A stretch of 64,000 nt of DNA from Pseudomonas sp. HMWF032. Lineage in GTDB: Bacteria > Pseudomonadota > Gammaproteobacteria > Pseudomonadales > Pseudomonadaceae. Below are positions 1 to 9,189 of the stretch, piece after piece (the first letter of the stretch is position 1; the number at the start of each line of letters is the position of its first letter). The notes under the pieces are model-generated. The model was not told where the DNA came from. It worked only from the letters and a program-made list of their open reading frames with translations, and did no database searches. The translations under genes were made by a program, and so were the position numbers. Location of the stretch: contig NZ_QAIG01000005.1 of NCBI RefSeq assembly GCF_003060885.1, positions 430,054 through 494,053 of the forward strand, written 5' to 3'.

Positions 1-1075
1 TGCTGGCGTTGCCCAGCAGGGCATCCAGGCTGCGCAGGTTGCCGGCCAGGGCGCCGAGCGAGCGCAGCAGGTGACGCCAGGCCGGGTTGCTCTGCACGCG
101 CAGGTGTTCGAGGGAGTCGTGCAAATCGTCGAGCGCCTGGCGGCAGAGCTCTCGGTATTCAAATGGCTGGCGCAGCTCGATGGCCTGGGCCAGGCGCTGA
201 CAGGCTTCGCCATGCAGGCACAGCAGGCGTTGGCAGCGGAACAGCACGTCGCTGTGAAAGAAGGCTTCGGCCAGCTCGTTATAGGGGTAGTGCGAGGAGC
301 TGGCGCGTTCGTGAATGTCCTGGGCGAGAAAGTACAGTTTCAGGTAGCGGCTGACTTTCGGCCCCGGCCGGCCATTGCCGACCCGGTGCAGGATGATTTC
401 CTTGGTCGCATTGAGCGCCGCCACCACCCGACCATTCTGCTTGGCCAGGGCCAGGCGGCGCTCTTCCACATCCAGTTGACGCAGCGGTTCGAACAGCGCG
501 GCCTTGAGCTTGAGGTACTGGCCCAGTTCGCGAAACAGCCGTGCCAGGCTGTGCTGCACCGGCTGGTTGGCAAACAGCGCATTCCACAGCACCGACAGCA
601 GGCCGTACCAGGCTGCGCCGGCTACCAGCAGCAGCGGCTCTTGCCAGAGGCCCGCCGTGCCACCGCGCTGCTCCACGCCGATCATGCTGTACACCGCGAG
701 AATCAGCGTGGCCGCGCCGAGGGTGGCATAGCGTTCGCCGAGTGCGCCGAGCATGGTCAGGGCAAAGCTCGATAGCGCCAGAGCGCAGACGAATAGCCAG
801 GGGTAGGGGAACAGAAACTCCACCGCATAGGCCGCTACGCTGAAGCAGCCGAGGGTGACCAGCAGCGCGATCACGCGGCCTTGCCAGCTGTCATCGGTTT
901 CCGCCAGGGCGCTGGCGATCACCCCGAGAAACAGCGGGATCAGCGCATGCATCCAGCCCAGCGACCAGCACAGCAGCAACGCCCCGCTGAGGGCGATAAA
1001 CACCCGCAGGCTGTAGCTGAATTTATCCTGGGCCCAGAGGCGGCGCAGCGTATGAGGCAGGCGGGGGGAAGGCAT
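1..1075 (-). CDS. yccS: YccS-type FUSC-family inner-membrane protein (5' part, truncated by window edge)
   Basis: The reverse strand is open from an ATG at 1075 to the window edge, about 358 residues. The N-terminus (MPSPRLPHTLRRLWAQDKFS) is followed by several hydrophobic segments over roughly residues 20-190. After them comes a soluble stretch rich in charged residues with the pattern typical of YccS/YhfK proteins (AALNATKEIILHR, then YLKLYFLAQDIHERASSSHY). The family consists of roughly 700-residue putative efflux or aromatic-acid exporter-like membrane proteins of poorly defined substrate; about half is visible. It is divergent from the downstream solute-binding gene. The family call rests on motif recall, so a paralogous FUSC protein is possible. 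Confidence 0.8.
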   Translation of the reverse strand, partial: MPSPRLPHTLRRLWAQDKFSYSLRVFIALSGALLLCWSLGWMHALIPLFLGVIASALAETDDSWQGRVIALLVTLGCFSVAAYAVEFLFPYPWLFVCALALSSFALTMLGALGERYATLGAATLILAVYSMIGVEQRGGTAGLWQEPLLLVAGAAWYGLLSVLWNALFANQPVQHSLARLFRELGQYLKLKAALFEPLRQLDVEERRLALAKQNGRVVAALNATKEIILHRVGNGRPGPKVSRYLKLYFLAQDIHERASSSHYPYNELAEAFFHSDVLFRCQRLLCLHGEACQRLAQAIELRQPFEYRELCRQALDDLHDSLEHLRVQSNPAWRHLLRSLGALAGNLRSLDALLGNAS

Positions 1076-1245
1076 GGACTGGCCTTAAATGACGGTAACG
1101 GGCAGCAGCCTAACGGAGTCGGAGTGAGCTGTGCAGCCTGAACCGCCTGTTCAACCTGATTTAGCTACAGCTTGGTCGTTTGTTTGGTGTGAAGTGGCGC
1201 AGCCGACTAAGCTGAAAAAATCCACCAACCCGCGAGGCAGCTGCA

Positions 1246-2022
1246 GTGTTGTACACCCGTATGCGTGGATTGTTCTCACTGCTTTTTGCCAGTCTCATGT
1301 CTGCACAGGTACTGGCTGAGCCGCTGCGCTTGTTTACCGAAGAATATCCACCAATCAATTTCAGCGAGAACGGCAAGCCAACGGGTCTGGCCACTGAGGT
1401 TGTGGAAGCGATAATGCATCGTTCCGGGCAGAGTGCACCGATCAGCGTGGTGCCCTGGGCGCGTGGGTATCAGGAAGCCCTGCAGCGGCCCAACACCGGG
1501 TTGTTTGTCACCATGCGCACGCGTGAGCGTGAGCAGCTGTTTAAGTGGGTAGGGCCGATTACCCGAAACGTCACCAGCTTTTATGCGTTGCGCCGTTCAT
1601 TTCTCTCGATCAGCCGTATCGAGGAGGCCCGTGAGTACGGCGAAATTGCCGTGCCGCGCGATTGGTACAGTCACCAGCGGCTGCTGGCCGAGGGTTTCAA
1701 CAACCTCACCCCGGTCACCGGACCGGCGCAAGTGGTGAGCATGCTCAAACGTGGGCGGGTCAAGCTGATGGTGCTGGATAACCTGAGTATCAGCGCGCTG
1801 CTGGCTCAGGGTGATATTCAGAGGGACGAGGTGCAGTTGCTCTTCGATTTCATGCACAGCGACAGCTATATCGCCTTTTCCCAGCAAACGGATGATGTGC
1901 TGGTCAGTCGCTGGCAGCAGGAGCTGGAGGCCATGAAGAACGATGGCAGCTTTGCCGCAATTCACCAAAAGTGGCTACCAGGTGAGCCGTTACCGCCGCT
2001 TGAATCCGCCCCCGCGCCCTAG
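1246..2022 (+). CDS. Periplasmic solute-binding-domain protein (SBP_bac_3 type)
   Basis: A 258-residue secreted protein. A signal peptide (basic start, hydrophobic GLFSLLFASLMSAQ, likely cleavage after VLA) precedes a family-3 extracellular solute-binding fold: LRLFTEEYPPINF near the mature N-terminus, then PTGLATEVVEAIM and a VVPWARGYQEAL segment. No permease or ATPase gene lies nearby, so this is a stand-alone binding protein; such orphan proteins in Pseudomonas often sense or bind amino-acid-like ligands, but the ligand is unknown. The GTG at 1246 is chosen because GAGG lies 8 nt upstream; the ATG at 1261 is the alternative. It converges with the next gene with one base between them. Confidence 0.85.
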   Translation: MLYTRMRGLFSLLFASLMSAQVLAEPLRLFTEEYPPINFSENGKPTGLATEVVEAIMHRSGQSAPISVVPWARGYQEALQRPNTGLFVTMRTREREQLFKWVGPITRNVTSFYALRRSFLSISRIEEAREYGEIAVPRDWYSHQRLLAEGFNNLTPVTGPAQVVSMLKRGRVKLMVLDNLSISALLAQGDIQRDEVQLLFDFMHSDSYIAFSQQTDDVLVSRWQQELEAMKNDGSFAAIHQKWLPGEPLPPLESAPAP

Positions 2023-2023
2023 G

Positions 2024-3208
2024 TCAGACAAATTGTGCGGCGGCATAGCCTGAAGCCCAGGCCCACTGGAAGTTGAAACCGCCCAGGTGCCCCGTCACAT
2101 CCAACACTTCGCCGACAAAATACAGCCCTGGTGATTTCAGCGATTCCATGGTTTTCGATGACACTTCGCGGGTATCGACGCCACCCAGGGTGACCTCGGC
2201 GGTGCGGTAGCCCTCGGTGCCGGCGGGTACCAGCTGCCAGTCGCCGAGCTGCCCGGCAATCGCCTTGAGTTCGGTGTGGGTGTACTGTTTCAACGGTTTG
2301 GAGGCAAACCAGTTGTCTGCCAGCAGGCCGGCCATCTTCTTGGTAAACAGCTCGGCAAGCAGGGTTTTCAGCTCGCTGTTGGGGCGTTCGCGTTGCTGCT
2401 CGGACAGCCACTCGGGCAGGTCGATGTGTGGCAGCAGGTTGATGCGGATGGCCTCGCCTGGCTGCCAGAATGAGGAAATCTGCAGAATCGCCGGGCCGCT
2501 TAAACCGCGGTGGGTAAACAGGATATTTTCCTTGAAACTCTGCCCGTTGCAGCTCACCACGCAGTCTTCCACCGAGGTGCCGGACAGCGCGTTACACAGC
2601 TCTTTGAGCTGCGGGTCGGTGATGGTGAAAGGAACCAGGCCTGCGCGGGTTGGCAGCAGGGTATGGCCGAACTGCTGGGCCACCTGATAGCCGAAGCCAG
2701 TGGCGCCGAGGGTCGGAATCGACAGGCCGCCGGTGGCGATCACGAGTGATTCGCCGTGCACCCTACCGGCGCTGGTCTGCAGTTGGTAGCCGCTGTCCAG
2801 CTTGCAGATTTCACTGACCGAGGTATTCAGGCGCAGCTCGACGCCTGCCTCATCGCACTCGCTGAGCAAGAGGCCGAGGATGTCGCTGGCCTTGTTATCG
2901 CAAAACAGCTGACCGAGCTTTTTTTCGTGGTATGGCACGCCATGTTTGGCGACCAGGCCGATAAAATCCCATTGGGTGTACCGCGCCAGGGCGGATTTGC
3001 AGAAGTGCGGGTTTTCCGAGAGGAAGTTGCTCGGCTCGCAGTACATATTGGTGAAGTTACAGCGCCCACCACCGGACATCAGGATCTTCTTGCCGGCCTT
3101 GTTGGCGTGATCGAGCAACAGCACCCGGCGCCCGCGCGTCGCGGCGGTCAGCGCGCACATAAGGCCGGCAGCACCGGCTCCGATAATCACGACCTGGGGT
3201 GTCAACAC
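2024..3208 (-). CDS. NAD(P)/FAD-dependent oxidoreductase, YhiN/BaiN (HI0933-like) family
   Basis: A flavoprotein of about 394 residues. The N-terminus carries a dinucleotide-binding Rossmann motif (VVIIGAGAAGLMCALTA) followed by the family signature GKKILMSGGGRCNFTN; near the C-terminus is a second FAD-contact region (GLYFVGEVLDVTGHLGGFNFQ). HI0933-like proteins are aminoacetone oxidase-like or BaiN-type reductases; the true substrate here is unknown. The frame is open further upstream to 3259, but the GTG at 3208 has AGAGGA seven bases before it and begins right at the flavin motif, matching the usual 390-400 residue length. It is flanked by two solute-binding-protein genes. Confidence 0.88.
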   Translation of the reverse strand: MLTPQVVIIGAGAAGLMCALTAATRGRRVLLLDHANKAGKKILMSGGGRCNFTNMYCEPSNFLSENPHFCKSALARYTQWDFIGLVAKHGVPYHEKKLGQLFCDNKASDILGLLLSECDEAGVELRLNTSVSEICKLDSGYQLQTSAGRVHGESLVIATGGLSIPTLGATGFGYQVAQQFGHTLLPTRAGLVPFTITDPQLKELCNALSGTSVEDCVVSCNGQSFKENILFTHRGLSGPAILQISSFWQPGEAIRINLLPHIDLPEWLSEQQRERPNSELKTLLAELFTKKMAGLLADNWFASKPLKQYTHTELKAIAGQLGDWQLVPAGTEGYRTAEVTLGGVDTREVSSKTMESLKSPGLYFVGEVLDVTGHLGGFNFQWAWASGYAAAQFV

Positions 3209-3319
3209 GGCACGTTCCTCTACGACAACTGCGCACGATGTGCGCAAAACAGCGCGCATCTTAACTGATGGTCCCTCACGGCTGTGATCGGCTAGGCTTA
3301 GCTTTCTGCTCTTGCTGGG

Positions 3320-4066
3320 ATGGCGTTGATGAATGGATGGCGTCTGTGCCTACTGCAGTGGGCCCTGCTGGTGCCCCTGGGGGGCAACGCTGCGCAGCCG
3401 CTGCGTTTGGTGGCAGATCCCTGGCCTCCATTTAATGATCAGGCGTTGCCGCACAATGGTGTTGCTTCTGATCTGGTCACGACTGCATTGCAGCGTGCCG
3501 GCTATACCACCCGCTATGCTCAGGTGCCCTGGGAGCGTGCAGTGCGCGGGTTGCAGCAGGACATCTACGATGTGCTGATCAATGCCTGGTACACCGATGA
3601 ACGGGCAATATTCGGCTACTTTTCACAGCCCTACCTGATCAATCGCATTCGCTTTCTGCAGCGCAAGGGCAGTGGTATCAGGTTCAACCAGCTGTCGGAT
3701 CTCTATCCCTACAGCATCGCCGTGGTGCGCGGTTATGCCTATTCGAGTGAATTCGATCAGGACAGCCGCTTGACCAAGGTGGGTGTGGTCGGCTTTGAAG
3801 TGGCTGCGCGTATGTTACAGGCGCGTCGGGTGCAGCTGACCCTGGAGGATGAGCTGGTTGCCCGGTTTCACTTGAATCGCAGCCTGGCCGGTATTCGTGA
3901 TCAGCTGGAATTTCTGCCACAGCCCTTAAGCGAGAACGGGTTGCACATCCTGATCAGTCGGCGACATCCGCAGCACCAGAAAATTGCTCAGGATTTCAAC
4001 AGGGCGATTGACGCGATGCGTGCCGATGGGAGCTATGCGCAGATATTTCGGCGTCATGGCCTGTAA
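3320..4066 (+). CDS. Periplasmic solute-binding-domain protein, paralogue of the one at 1246
   Basis: A 248-residue exported protein with a signal peptide (LCLLQWALLVPLGGNAAQ) and a family-3 solute-binding domain: LRLVADPWPPFNDQ, then GVASDLVTTALQRAGY and VPWERAVRGLQQDIYDVL. It resembles the protein at 1246-2022 in length and motif order, so the two are probably distant paralogues flanking the flavoprotein gene. No transport partners are encoded nearby. The ATG at 3320 is used; another ATG lies nine bases later. The stop codon directly abuts the stop of the convergent diguanylate cyclase gene, leaving no room for a terminator between them. Confidence 0.85.
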   Translation: MALMNGWRLCLLQWALLVPLGGNAAQPLRLVADPWPPFNDQALPHNGVASDLVTTALQRAGYTTRYAQVPWERAVRGLQQDIYDVLINAWYTDERAIFGYFSQPYLINRIRFLQRKGSGIRFNQLSDLYPYSIAVVRGYAYSSEFDQDSRLTKVGVVGFEVAARMLQARRVQLTLEDELVARFHLNRSLAGIRDQLEFLPQPLSENGLHILISRRHPQHQKIAQDFNRAIDAMRADGSYAQIFRRHGL

Positions 4067-5302
4067 CTACTGCCAGAAGTTGCGTCCACGGCCCTGGGCT
4101 TTGGCCTGATAGAGCCGCAAGTCAGCCTGATGCAGCAGGCTTTCCAGGTCATCCGGAGCGCCAAAGTAGATGCCGGCACTGAATGAGAGTGACGGCGCGC
4201 CCACCGCATACTTGAGAGTGGCGCAATGGTTGCGCAGTTGATCAAGCGCAGCGTTCAGGGTTGCGGCGTCCTGCTGGCTGACCATGGCAAACTCTTCGCC
4301 ACCCAGACGGCCGAGTATGGCGTCGGGGAAGGCGGTCGAAAATGCACGGGCAAAAGCAATCAGAGCAGCATCGCCACTGGCATGACCGTGCTCGTCATTG
4401 ATTCGTTTGAAAAAGTCCAAGTCGAGCATTGCCACACTGAGGTCGCGGCCGCCTGAGCGCGCTTGCTGAAACAGGCGCTGGCCGTGTTCATAGAACGCTC
4501 GGCGATTGTTCAGGCCGGTAAGGGCGTCGAACTGCGCCGCCTGTTTCAGCGCGCGCAACAGATCGCGGCGCTCCAGCGTCGACATCACCCGGCAGTTGAG
4601 CTCTTCCGGACAGAAGGGCTTGCGCAGAAAATCATCGGCGCCGTGCTTGATAAATTTGGCGCTGAGCGAGCCCTTGGTGTCAGCGGACAGGCCGAGAATG
4701 ATCAGCTCATGGCGTTTCATCTTCTGCCGCAGCAGTTTGACCAACTCAAAACCGCTGAGTCCGGGCATGCTGTGGTCAACCACCAGCAGGTCGATGTCGG
4801 GTTGCTCCTTGAGCAGGCGCAGGGCTTCGTCACCGTCGCAGGCTTCGAGAATTTGATAGCGGTGCGGCGTCAGCACATGACGAATGTAATGGCGAGTGGC
4901 CTCGGAGTCTTCGGCGATAAGGATTTTGACCGTGCTGTTGCTTTCCAGGCGATGCAGCAGGCGGAAGGCATATTCGTAGGAATGCTGGCTTTCCTTGAGC
5001 ACATAGTCGACCACGCCTTTGAGTAACATCTGGTCGCGGCGTTGTTCGTTATAGGTGCCGCTGAGGACGATGCAGGGCAGGTGGTAGCTCATCACCACGT
5101 CGACTATTTCACCATCCGGGGCGTCCGGCAGGTTGAGGTCGACGATGGCGGCGAAGAACAGCTCCGCCGAGGTTTCCAGCATCACCTGGGCTTCTCCGAG
5201 CGAGGCGCAGAAGATTGGCTGAAAACCGCTTTCCTTGCGAAACAGATGCTCGAGAATTTTCAGCACCAGTGGGCTGTCTTCGATCACCAGAATATTGCGC
5301 AA
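4067..5302 (-). CDS. Response regulator diguanylate cyclase, REC-REC-GGEEF
   Basis: A cytoplasmic signalling protein of about 411 residues. Two receiver domains come first: the phospho-acceptor Asp is in IVDLNLPD (about residue 55) and in LVVDHSMPG (about 176), each followed by its conserved Lys (DYVLKES and FLRKPF). A C-terminal GGDEF domain has DALTGLNNRRAF and the active-site motif GGEEF near 334-338, so it should make cyclic di-GMP. The RxxD product-inhibition site normally just upstream of the motif reads AFPD and looks absent. The TTG at 5302 is preferred because AGGAG lies seven bases upstream; the frame extends to 5323. The PleD-like arrangement suggests dimerisation-controlled activity; no cognate kinase is nearby. 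Confidence 0.88.
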   Translation of the reverse strand: MRNILVIEDSPLVLKILEHLFRKESGFQPIFCASLGEAQVMLETSAELFFAAIVDLNLPDAPDGEIVDVVMSYHLPCIVLSGTYNEQRRDQMLLKGVVDYVLKESQHSYEYAFRLLHRLESNSTVKILIAEDSEATRHYIRHVLTPHRYQILEACDGDEALRLLKEQPDIDLLVVDHSMPGLSGFELVKLLRQKMKRHELIILGLSADTKGSLSAKFIKHGADDFLRKPFCPEELNCRVMSTLERRDLLRALKQAAQFDALTGLNNRRAFYEHGQRLFQQARSGGRDLSVAMLDLDFFKRINDEHGHASGDAALIAFARAFSTAFPDAILGRLGGEEFAMVSQQDAATLNAALDQLRNHCATLKYAVGAPSLSFSAGIYFGAPDDLESLLHQADLRLYQAKAQGRGRNFWQ

Positions 5303-5373
5303 AGCTATGCTCCTGTACTGCAAGCCGCTCGAGTGCGGCAGCCGGTCTCGCCCTTTCTACCAGAATCTGAAGG

Positions 5374-6753
5374 TTAGAGGGTGCGCACACGCAGTGAGCG
5401 ACCCTTGATTTTGCCTTCGCTCAGGCGCTTGAGCGCCTGTTTGGCCAGGCTGCGTTCGACCGCCACGTAAGCCTGATAGTCGAAGATGGCAATTTTGCCG
5501 ACGTGCGCGCCAGGGATGCCTGCTTCTCCGGTCAGTGCGCCGAGGATATCGCCTGGGCGCAGCTTGTCTTTGCGCCCGGCCGCGATGCACAGGGTGATCA
5601 TGGGGGGGTGCAGCGGTTCACCACCGAGGCTTTTCAGGCTGCTCAGCGGATGCCAGTTGAGCGGTGCCTTCTGCAGGGTTTCGATGGCCTGGGCGCGATG
5701 GCCTTCGGCCGGCGCGACCAGACTCATGGCCAGGCCCTTTTCCCCGGCGCGACCGGTACGGCCGACGCGGTGAATGTGAATTTCCGAGTCGCGCGCCAGT
5801 TCGACGTTGATCACCATGTCCAGCGCATCGATATCCAGGCCGCGTGCGGCCACATCGGTGGCCACCAGTACGGACAGGCTGCGGTTGGCGAACATCGCCA
5901 GTACCTGATCGCGGTCGCGCTGCTCCAGATCGCCATGCAGGGCGGCGGCAGAAATGCCGCTGGCCGCCAGATGATCGACCACTTCCTGGCACTGCTGTTT
6001 GGTAAAGCAGAAGGCCACACAGGACTGCGGGCGAAAGCTGGCCAGTAGCTTGACCACGGCCCCCATCCGTTCTTCCGGGGCGATTTCGTAAAAACGCTGT
6101 TCGATCTGTGTGTCGTCGTGCAGTGTTTCGGCTTTGACCTGCTGCGGGTCGCGCATAAAGGTCGCGGACAGCTGCTTGATCCCGGCCGGGTAGGTGGCGG
6201 AGAACAGCAGGGTCTGCCGGCGCGTCGGAGTTTGGCTGATGATGTCGGCGATGCTGTCGTAGAAACCCATGTCGAGCATGCGGTCGGCTTCATCGAGCAC
6301 CAGGGTGTTCAGGCCGTCGAGCTTCAGGGTGCCTTTGCTCAGGTGTTGCTGGATGCGCCCCGGGGTGCCGACGATGATCTGCGCGCCGTGTTCCAGCGAG
6401 CCGATCTGCGGGCCGAAGGGTACGCCGCCGCACAGGGTGAGGATCTTGATGTTGTCTGCCGCGCGGGCCAGGCGACGCAGCTCTTTGGCCACCTGATCGG
6501 CCAGTTCGCGGGTTGGGCACAACACCAGTGCCTGGCAGCCGAAATAGCGAGGGTTGAGCGGGTTGAGCAGGCCGATGCCAAACGCGGCGGTCTTGCCGCT
6601 GCCGGTCTTGGCCTGGGCAATCAGGTCCATGCCCTTGAGCATTACCGGCAGGCTCTGCGCCTGGATCGGGGTCATCTCGGTGTAACCGAGGGACTCGAGG
6701 TTCGCCAGCATGGCGGCGGAAAGCGGCAGAGAAGAGAAAGCGGTGTGGGTCAC
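5374..6753 (-). CDS. dbpA: DEAD-box RNA helicase DbpA
   Basis: A 459-residue helicase with the Q motif (MTPIQAQSLP), Walker A AKTGSGKT, DEAD box in LVLDEADRMLDMGF, SAT (LLFSATY) and motif VI HRVGRTGRAG. The last 75 or so residues (PMITLCIAAGRKDKLRPGD onward) form the DbpA-type RNA-binding domain, which in E. coli DbpA recognises hairpin 92 of 23S rRNA during large-subunit assembly. Length and domain order match the family. It lies 60 bases downstream of priA on the same strand and may share its transcript. Confidence 0.95.
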   Translation of the reverse strand: MTHTAFSSLPLSAAMLANLESLGYTEMTPIQAQSLPVMLKGMDLIAQAKTGSGKTAAFGIGLLNPLNPRYFGCQALVLCPTRELADQVAKELRRLARAADNIKILTLCGGVPFGPQIGSLEHGAQIIVGTPGRIQQHLSKGTLKLDGLNTLVLDEADRMLDMGFYDSIADIISQTPTRRQTLLFSATYPAGIKQLSATFMRDPQQVKAETLHDDTQIEQRFYEIAPEERMGAVVKLLASFRPQSCVAFCFTKQQCQEVVDHLAASGISAAALHGDLEQRDRDQVLAMFANRSLSVLVATDVAARGLDIDALDMVINVELARDSEIHIHRVGRTGRAGEKGLAMSLVAPAEGHRAQAIETLQKAPLNWHPLSSLKSLGGEPLHPPMITLCIAAGRKDKLRPGDILGALTGEAGIPGAHVGKIAIFDYQAYVAVERSLAKQALKRLSEGKIKGRSLRVRTL

Positions 6754-6813
6754 GGTACAGGCCTGCTAAACGAAATGACGTGCAGTGTAACAGGCTGCGC
6801 GCGGCGGCCTGTC

Positions 6814-9033
6814 CTAGAACAGATCGATGGGGTCTACGTCCAATGACCAGCGCACCGCACGGCCGCTGGGCATTTGTTCCAGTGCATGCATCCAAGTGTT
6901 GAGTAAGCGATGCAGCGGCGCGCGGGCGTTGGCTTGCACCAGCAACTGGGCGCGGTAACGACCGGCGCGGCGTTCCATCGGCGCGGGTACCGGCCCGAGC
7001 AGTTCGATGCCGCTGAGTTTCAGTTCATTCAACAACAACTCGGCTTCGGTGCAGGCGTCGTCGAGAAAGCCTTCGGCCTGACCGGGTTTATGCGCTTCGG
7101 CGCGCAGCAGGGCGAGGTGGCAGAAGGGTGGCAGGCCGGCACTGCGGCGTTCACTCAGGGCCTGTTCGGCGAAGGCGAAGTAGCCCTGTTCGGTCAGCTG
7201 CACCAATAACGGATGGTCGGCCAGGTGGCTCTGGATAATCACCTTGCCCGGCTCTTCGGCACGTCCGGCGCGACCGGCGACCTGCACGATCAGCTGGGCC
7301 ATGCGTTCGCTGGCGCGAAAATCCGCAGAAAACAGCCCGCCATCGGCATCGAGAATCGCCACCAGGGTCACTCGGGGGAAGTGGTGACCCTTGGCGAGCA
7401 TCTGCGTGCCGACCAGGATGCACGGCTCGCCGCGTTGTACGGTGTTGAACAGGGTGGCCATGGCTTCCTTGCGCGAGGTGCTGTCGCGGTCGACGCGCAA
7501 GACCGGTACCTCGGGGAAGAGAATTTCCAGGCGCTCTTCAGCGCGCTCGGTGCCGGCACCGACAGGGCGCAGGTCGACGTTGTTGCACTTCGGGCAGTTG
7601 CTCGGCTGGCGCTCGACGTGGCCGCAGTGGTGGCAACGCAGCTCGCGCGAACGCTGGTGCACGGTCATGCGCGCGTCACAACGCGGGCATTCCGACAGCC
7701 AGCCGCAGTCGTGACAGAGCAATGTTGGGGCGAAGCCGCGGCGGTTGAGGAATACCAACACCTGTTGGCCGGCTTGCAAGGTTTGTGCGATGGCCTGCTG
7801 CATTGGACCGGAGATGCCGGAATCCAGCGGTCGGCTTTTCACATCCAGGCGCAGAAAACGCGGCTGCTTGGCACCGCCGGCGCGCTCACGCAGGTGCAGC
7901 AGGGCGTAACGGCCACTGTGGGCGTTGTGCAGGCTTTCCAGCGAGGGCGTGGCCGAGCCCAGCACGATCGGGATGTTTTCCTGATGCGCGCGTACCACCG
8001 CCAGGTCGCGGGCGTGGTAGCGCAGACCTTCCTGCTGTTTATAGGAGGCGTCGTGTTCCTCGTCGATGATGATCAGCCCCGGCCGCTGCATGGGGGTGAA
8101 CAGCGCCGAGCGGGTGCCGATGATGATATCGGCTTCGCCATCGCGCGCCGCCAGCCAGGCGTCCAGGCGTTCACGGTCATTGACTGCCGAGTGCAGCAGG
8201 GCGATGCGCGCGTTGAAGCGCTGCTCGAAACGCGCCAGGGTTTGCGGACCGAGGTTGATCTCCGGGATCAGCACCAGAGCCTGTTTGCCGGCCTCCAGGG
8301 TTTCGCGGATCAGCTGCAGGTAGACCTCGGTCTTGCCGCTGCCGGTCACCCCGGCGAGAAGAAAGGCGTTGAAGCTGCCGAAACCTGAGCGGATCGCCTC
8401 GCTGGCCGCGCGCTGTTCGGCATTCAGCGGCAGTTCTGGCTGGGCCAGCCAGTTGGCGTGGCGCTTGCTCGGCGCATGGCGGCGTACGTCAACCTGAACC
8501 AGGCCTTTCTCCAGCAGCAGGTCGAGGCTGTCCTTATTCAGCTGCAGTTTGCTCAGCAACTGGTGGGCGACCCCGTGGGGGTGCTGCGCGAGGGTGCGCA
8601 GGGCGTCGCGCTGGCGTGGCGCGCGGATCAGCCGTGGGTCGTCGAGTTGCGCGCCGTCGCTCACCGACCAGAAACGCTCCTGACGCGCCTCGGCCGGTTC
8701 GCCCTGACGCAGCAGCACCGGCAGCGCCCAGTTCAGGGTGTCACCGAGGCTGTGCTGGTAGTACTGCGCGGTCCACAGGCACAGCTTGAACAGCGCCGAT
8801 GGCAATGGTGACTGGGCGTCAAGCAGGTGTAGGGCGGGCTTGAGCTTGTCGGCCGGCACTTCGCTGTGATCGGTCACTTCTATCAGGATGCCGATCATCT
8901 CGCGCCGACCAAACGGCACGCGCAGCCGCGCACCGGGCTGCAAGGCGCTGCGCGGCACACCGAGCGGGGCACGGTAGTCGAACAGGCGGCGCAGCGGCGA
9001 AGGCAGGGCGAGGCGCAAAATGACGTCGGGCAA
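6814..9033 (-). CDS. priA: Primosomal protein N' (PriA), replication-restart helicase
   Basis: The 739-residue protein has an N-terminal DNA-binding region, a Walker A motif in LAGVTGSGKTEVYLQ, a DEEH box (LIIIDEEHDASYKQQEG), and a zinc region with four CxxC pairs (LLCHDCGWLSECPRC, then LRCHHCGH and SNCPKCN). These are PriA hallmarks: a 3'-5' helicase that recognises stalled forks and loads the replisome through PriB/DnaT-type partners. Length fits the family (about 730-740). It is divergent from rpmE, with about 150 bases between the start codons, and is followed by dbpA on the same strand. Confidence 0.97.
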   Translation of the reverse strand: MPDVILRLALPSPLRRLFDYRAPLGVPRSALQPGARLRVPFGRREMIGILIEVTDHSEVPADKLKPALHLLDAQSPLPSALFKLCLWTAQYYQHSLGDTLNWALPVLLRQGEPAEARQERFWSVSDGAQLDDPRLIRAPRQRDALRTLAQHPHGVAHQLLSKLQLNKDSLDLLLEKGLVQVDVRRHAPSKRHANWLAQPELPLNAEQRAASEAIRSGFGSFNAFLLAGVTGSGKTEVYLQLIRETLEAGKQALVLIPEINLGPQTLARFEQRFNARIALLHSAVNDRERLDAWLAARDGEADIIIGTRSALFTPMQRPGLIIIDEEHDASYKQQEGLRYHARDLAVVRAHQENIPIVLGSATPSLESLHNAHSGRYALLHLRERAGGAKQPRFLRLDVKSRPLDSGISGPMQQAIAQTLQAGQQVLVFLNRRGFAPTLLCHDCGWLSECPRCDARMTVHQRSRELRCHHCGHVERQPSNCPKCNNVDLRPVGAGTERAEERLEILFPEVPVLRVDRDSTSRKEAMATLFNTVQRGEPCILVGTQMLAKGHHFPRVTLVAILDADGGLFSADFRASERMAQLIVQVAGRAGRAEEPGKVIIQSHLADHPLLVQLTEQGYFAFAEQALSERRSAGLPPFCHLALLRAEAHKPGQAEGFLDDACTEAELLLNELKLSGIELLGPVPAPMERRAGRYRAQLLVQANARAPLHRLLNTWMHALEQMPSGRAVRWSLDVDPIDLF

Positions 9034-9091
9034 GCGATGGGCTCCTGGTTGCAGGGCGCGATCTTAGCATGCAGCCGGTCGACGGCCGGCC

Positions 9092-9119
9092 TTGCGTCGC
9101 CGCGGTGCTCTGGTATTAT
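9092..9119 (+). promoter_or_regulatory. Predicted sigma-70 promoter of rpmE
   Basis: TTGCGT at 9092-9097, a 16-base spacer and TATTAT at 9114-9119, preceded directly by TGG, which fits an extended -10. It lies about 70 bases before the rpmE start. Prediction by eye only. Confidence 0.5.
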
Positions 9120-9189
9120 CGCCGGCCTATTTCCGTGCGGTACCTGACAATAGTGTCTGGTGGCGGCACGACAGCCCTGAGGAATCATC

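Noticed and set aside
71-775. 234-codon plus-strand open frame near the left edge
   Set aside because: It is antisense to the YccS-type gene, whose hydrophobic segments and family blocks are clear on the minus strand.
7213-8388. 391-codon open frame opposite priA
   Set aside because: Entirely antisense to PriA motifs (helicase and zinc regions); no domain pattern in the translation.
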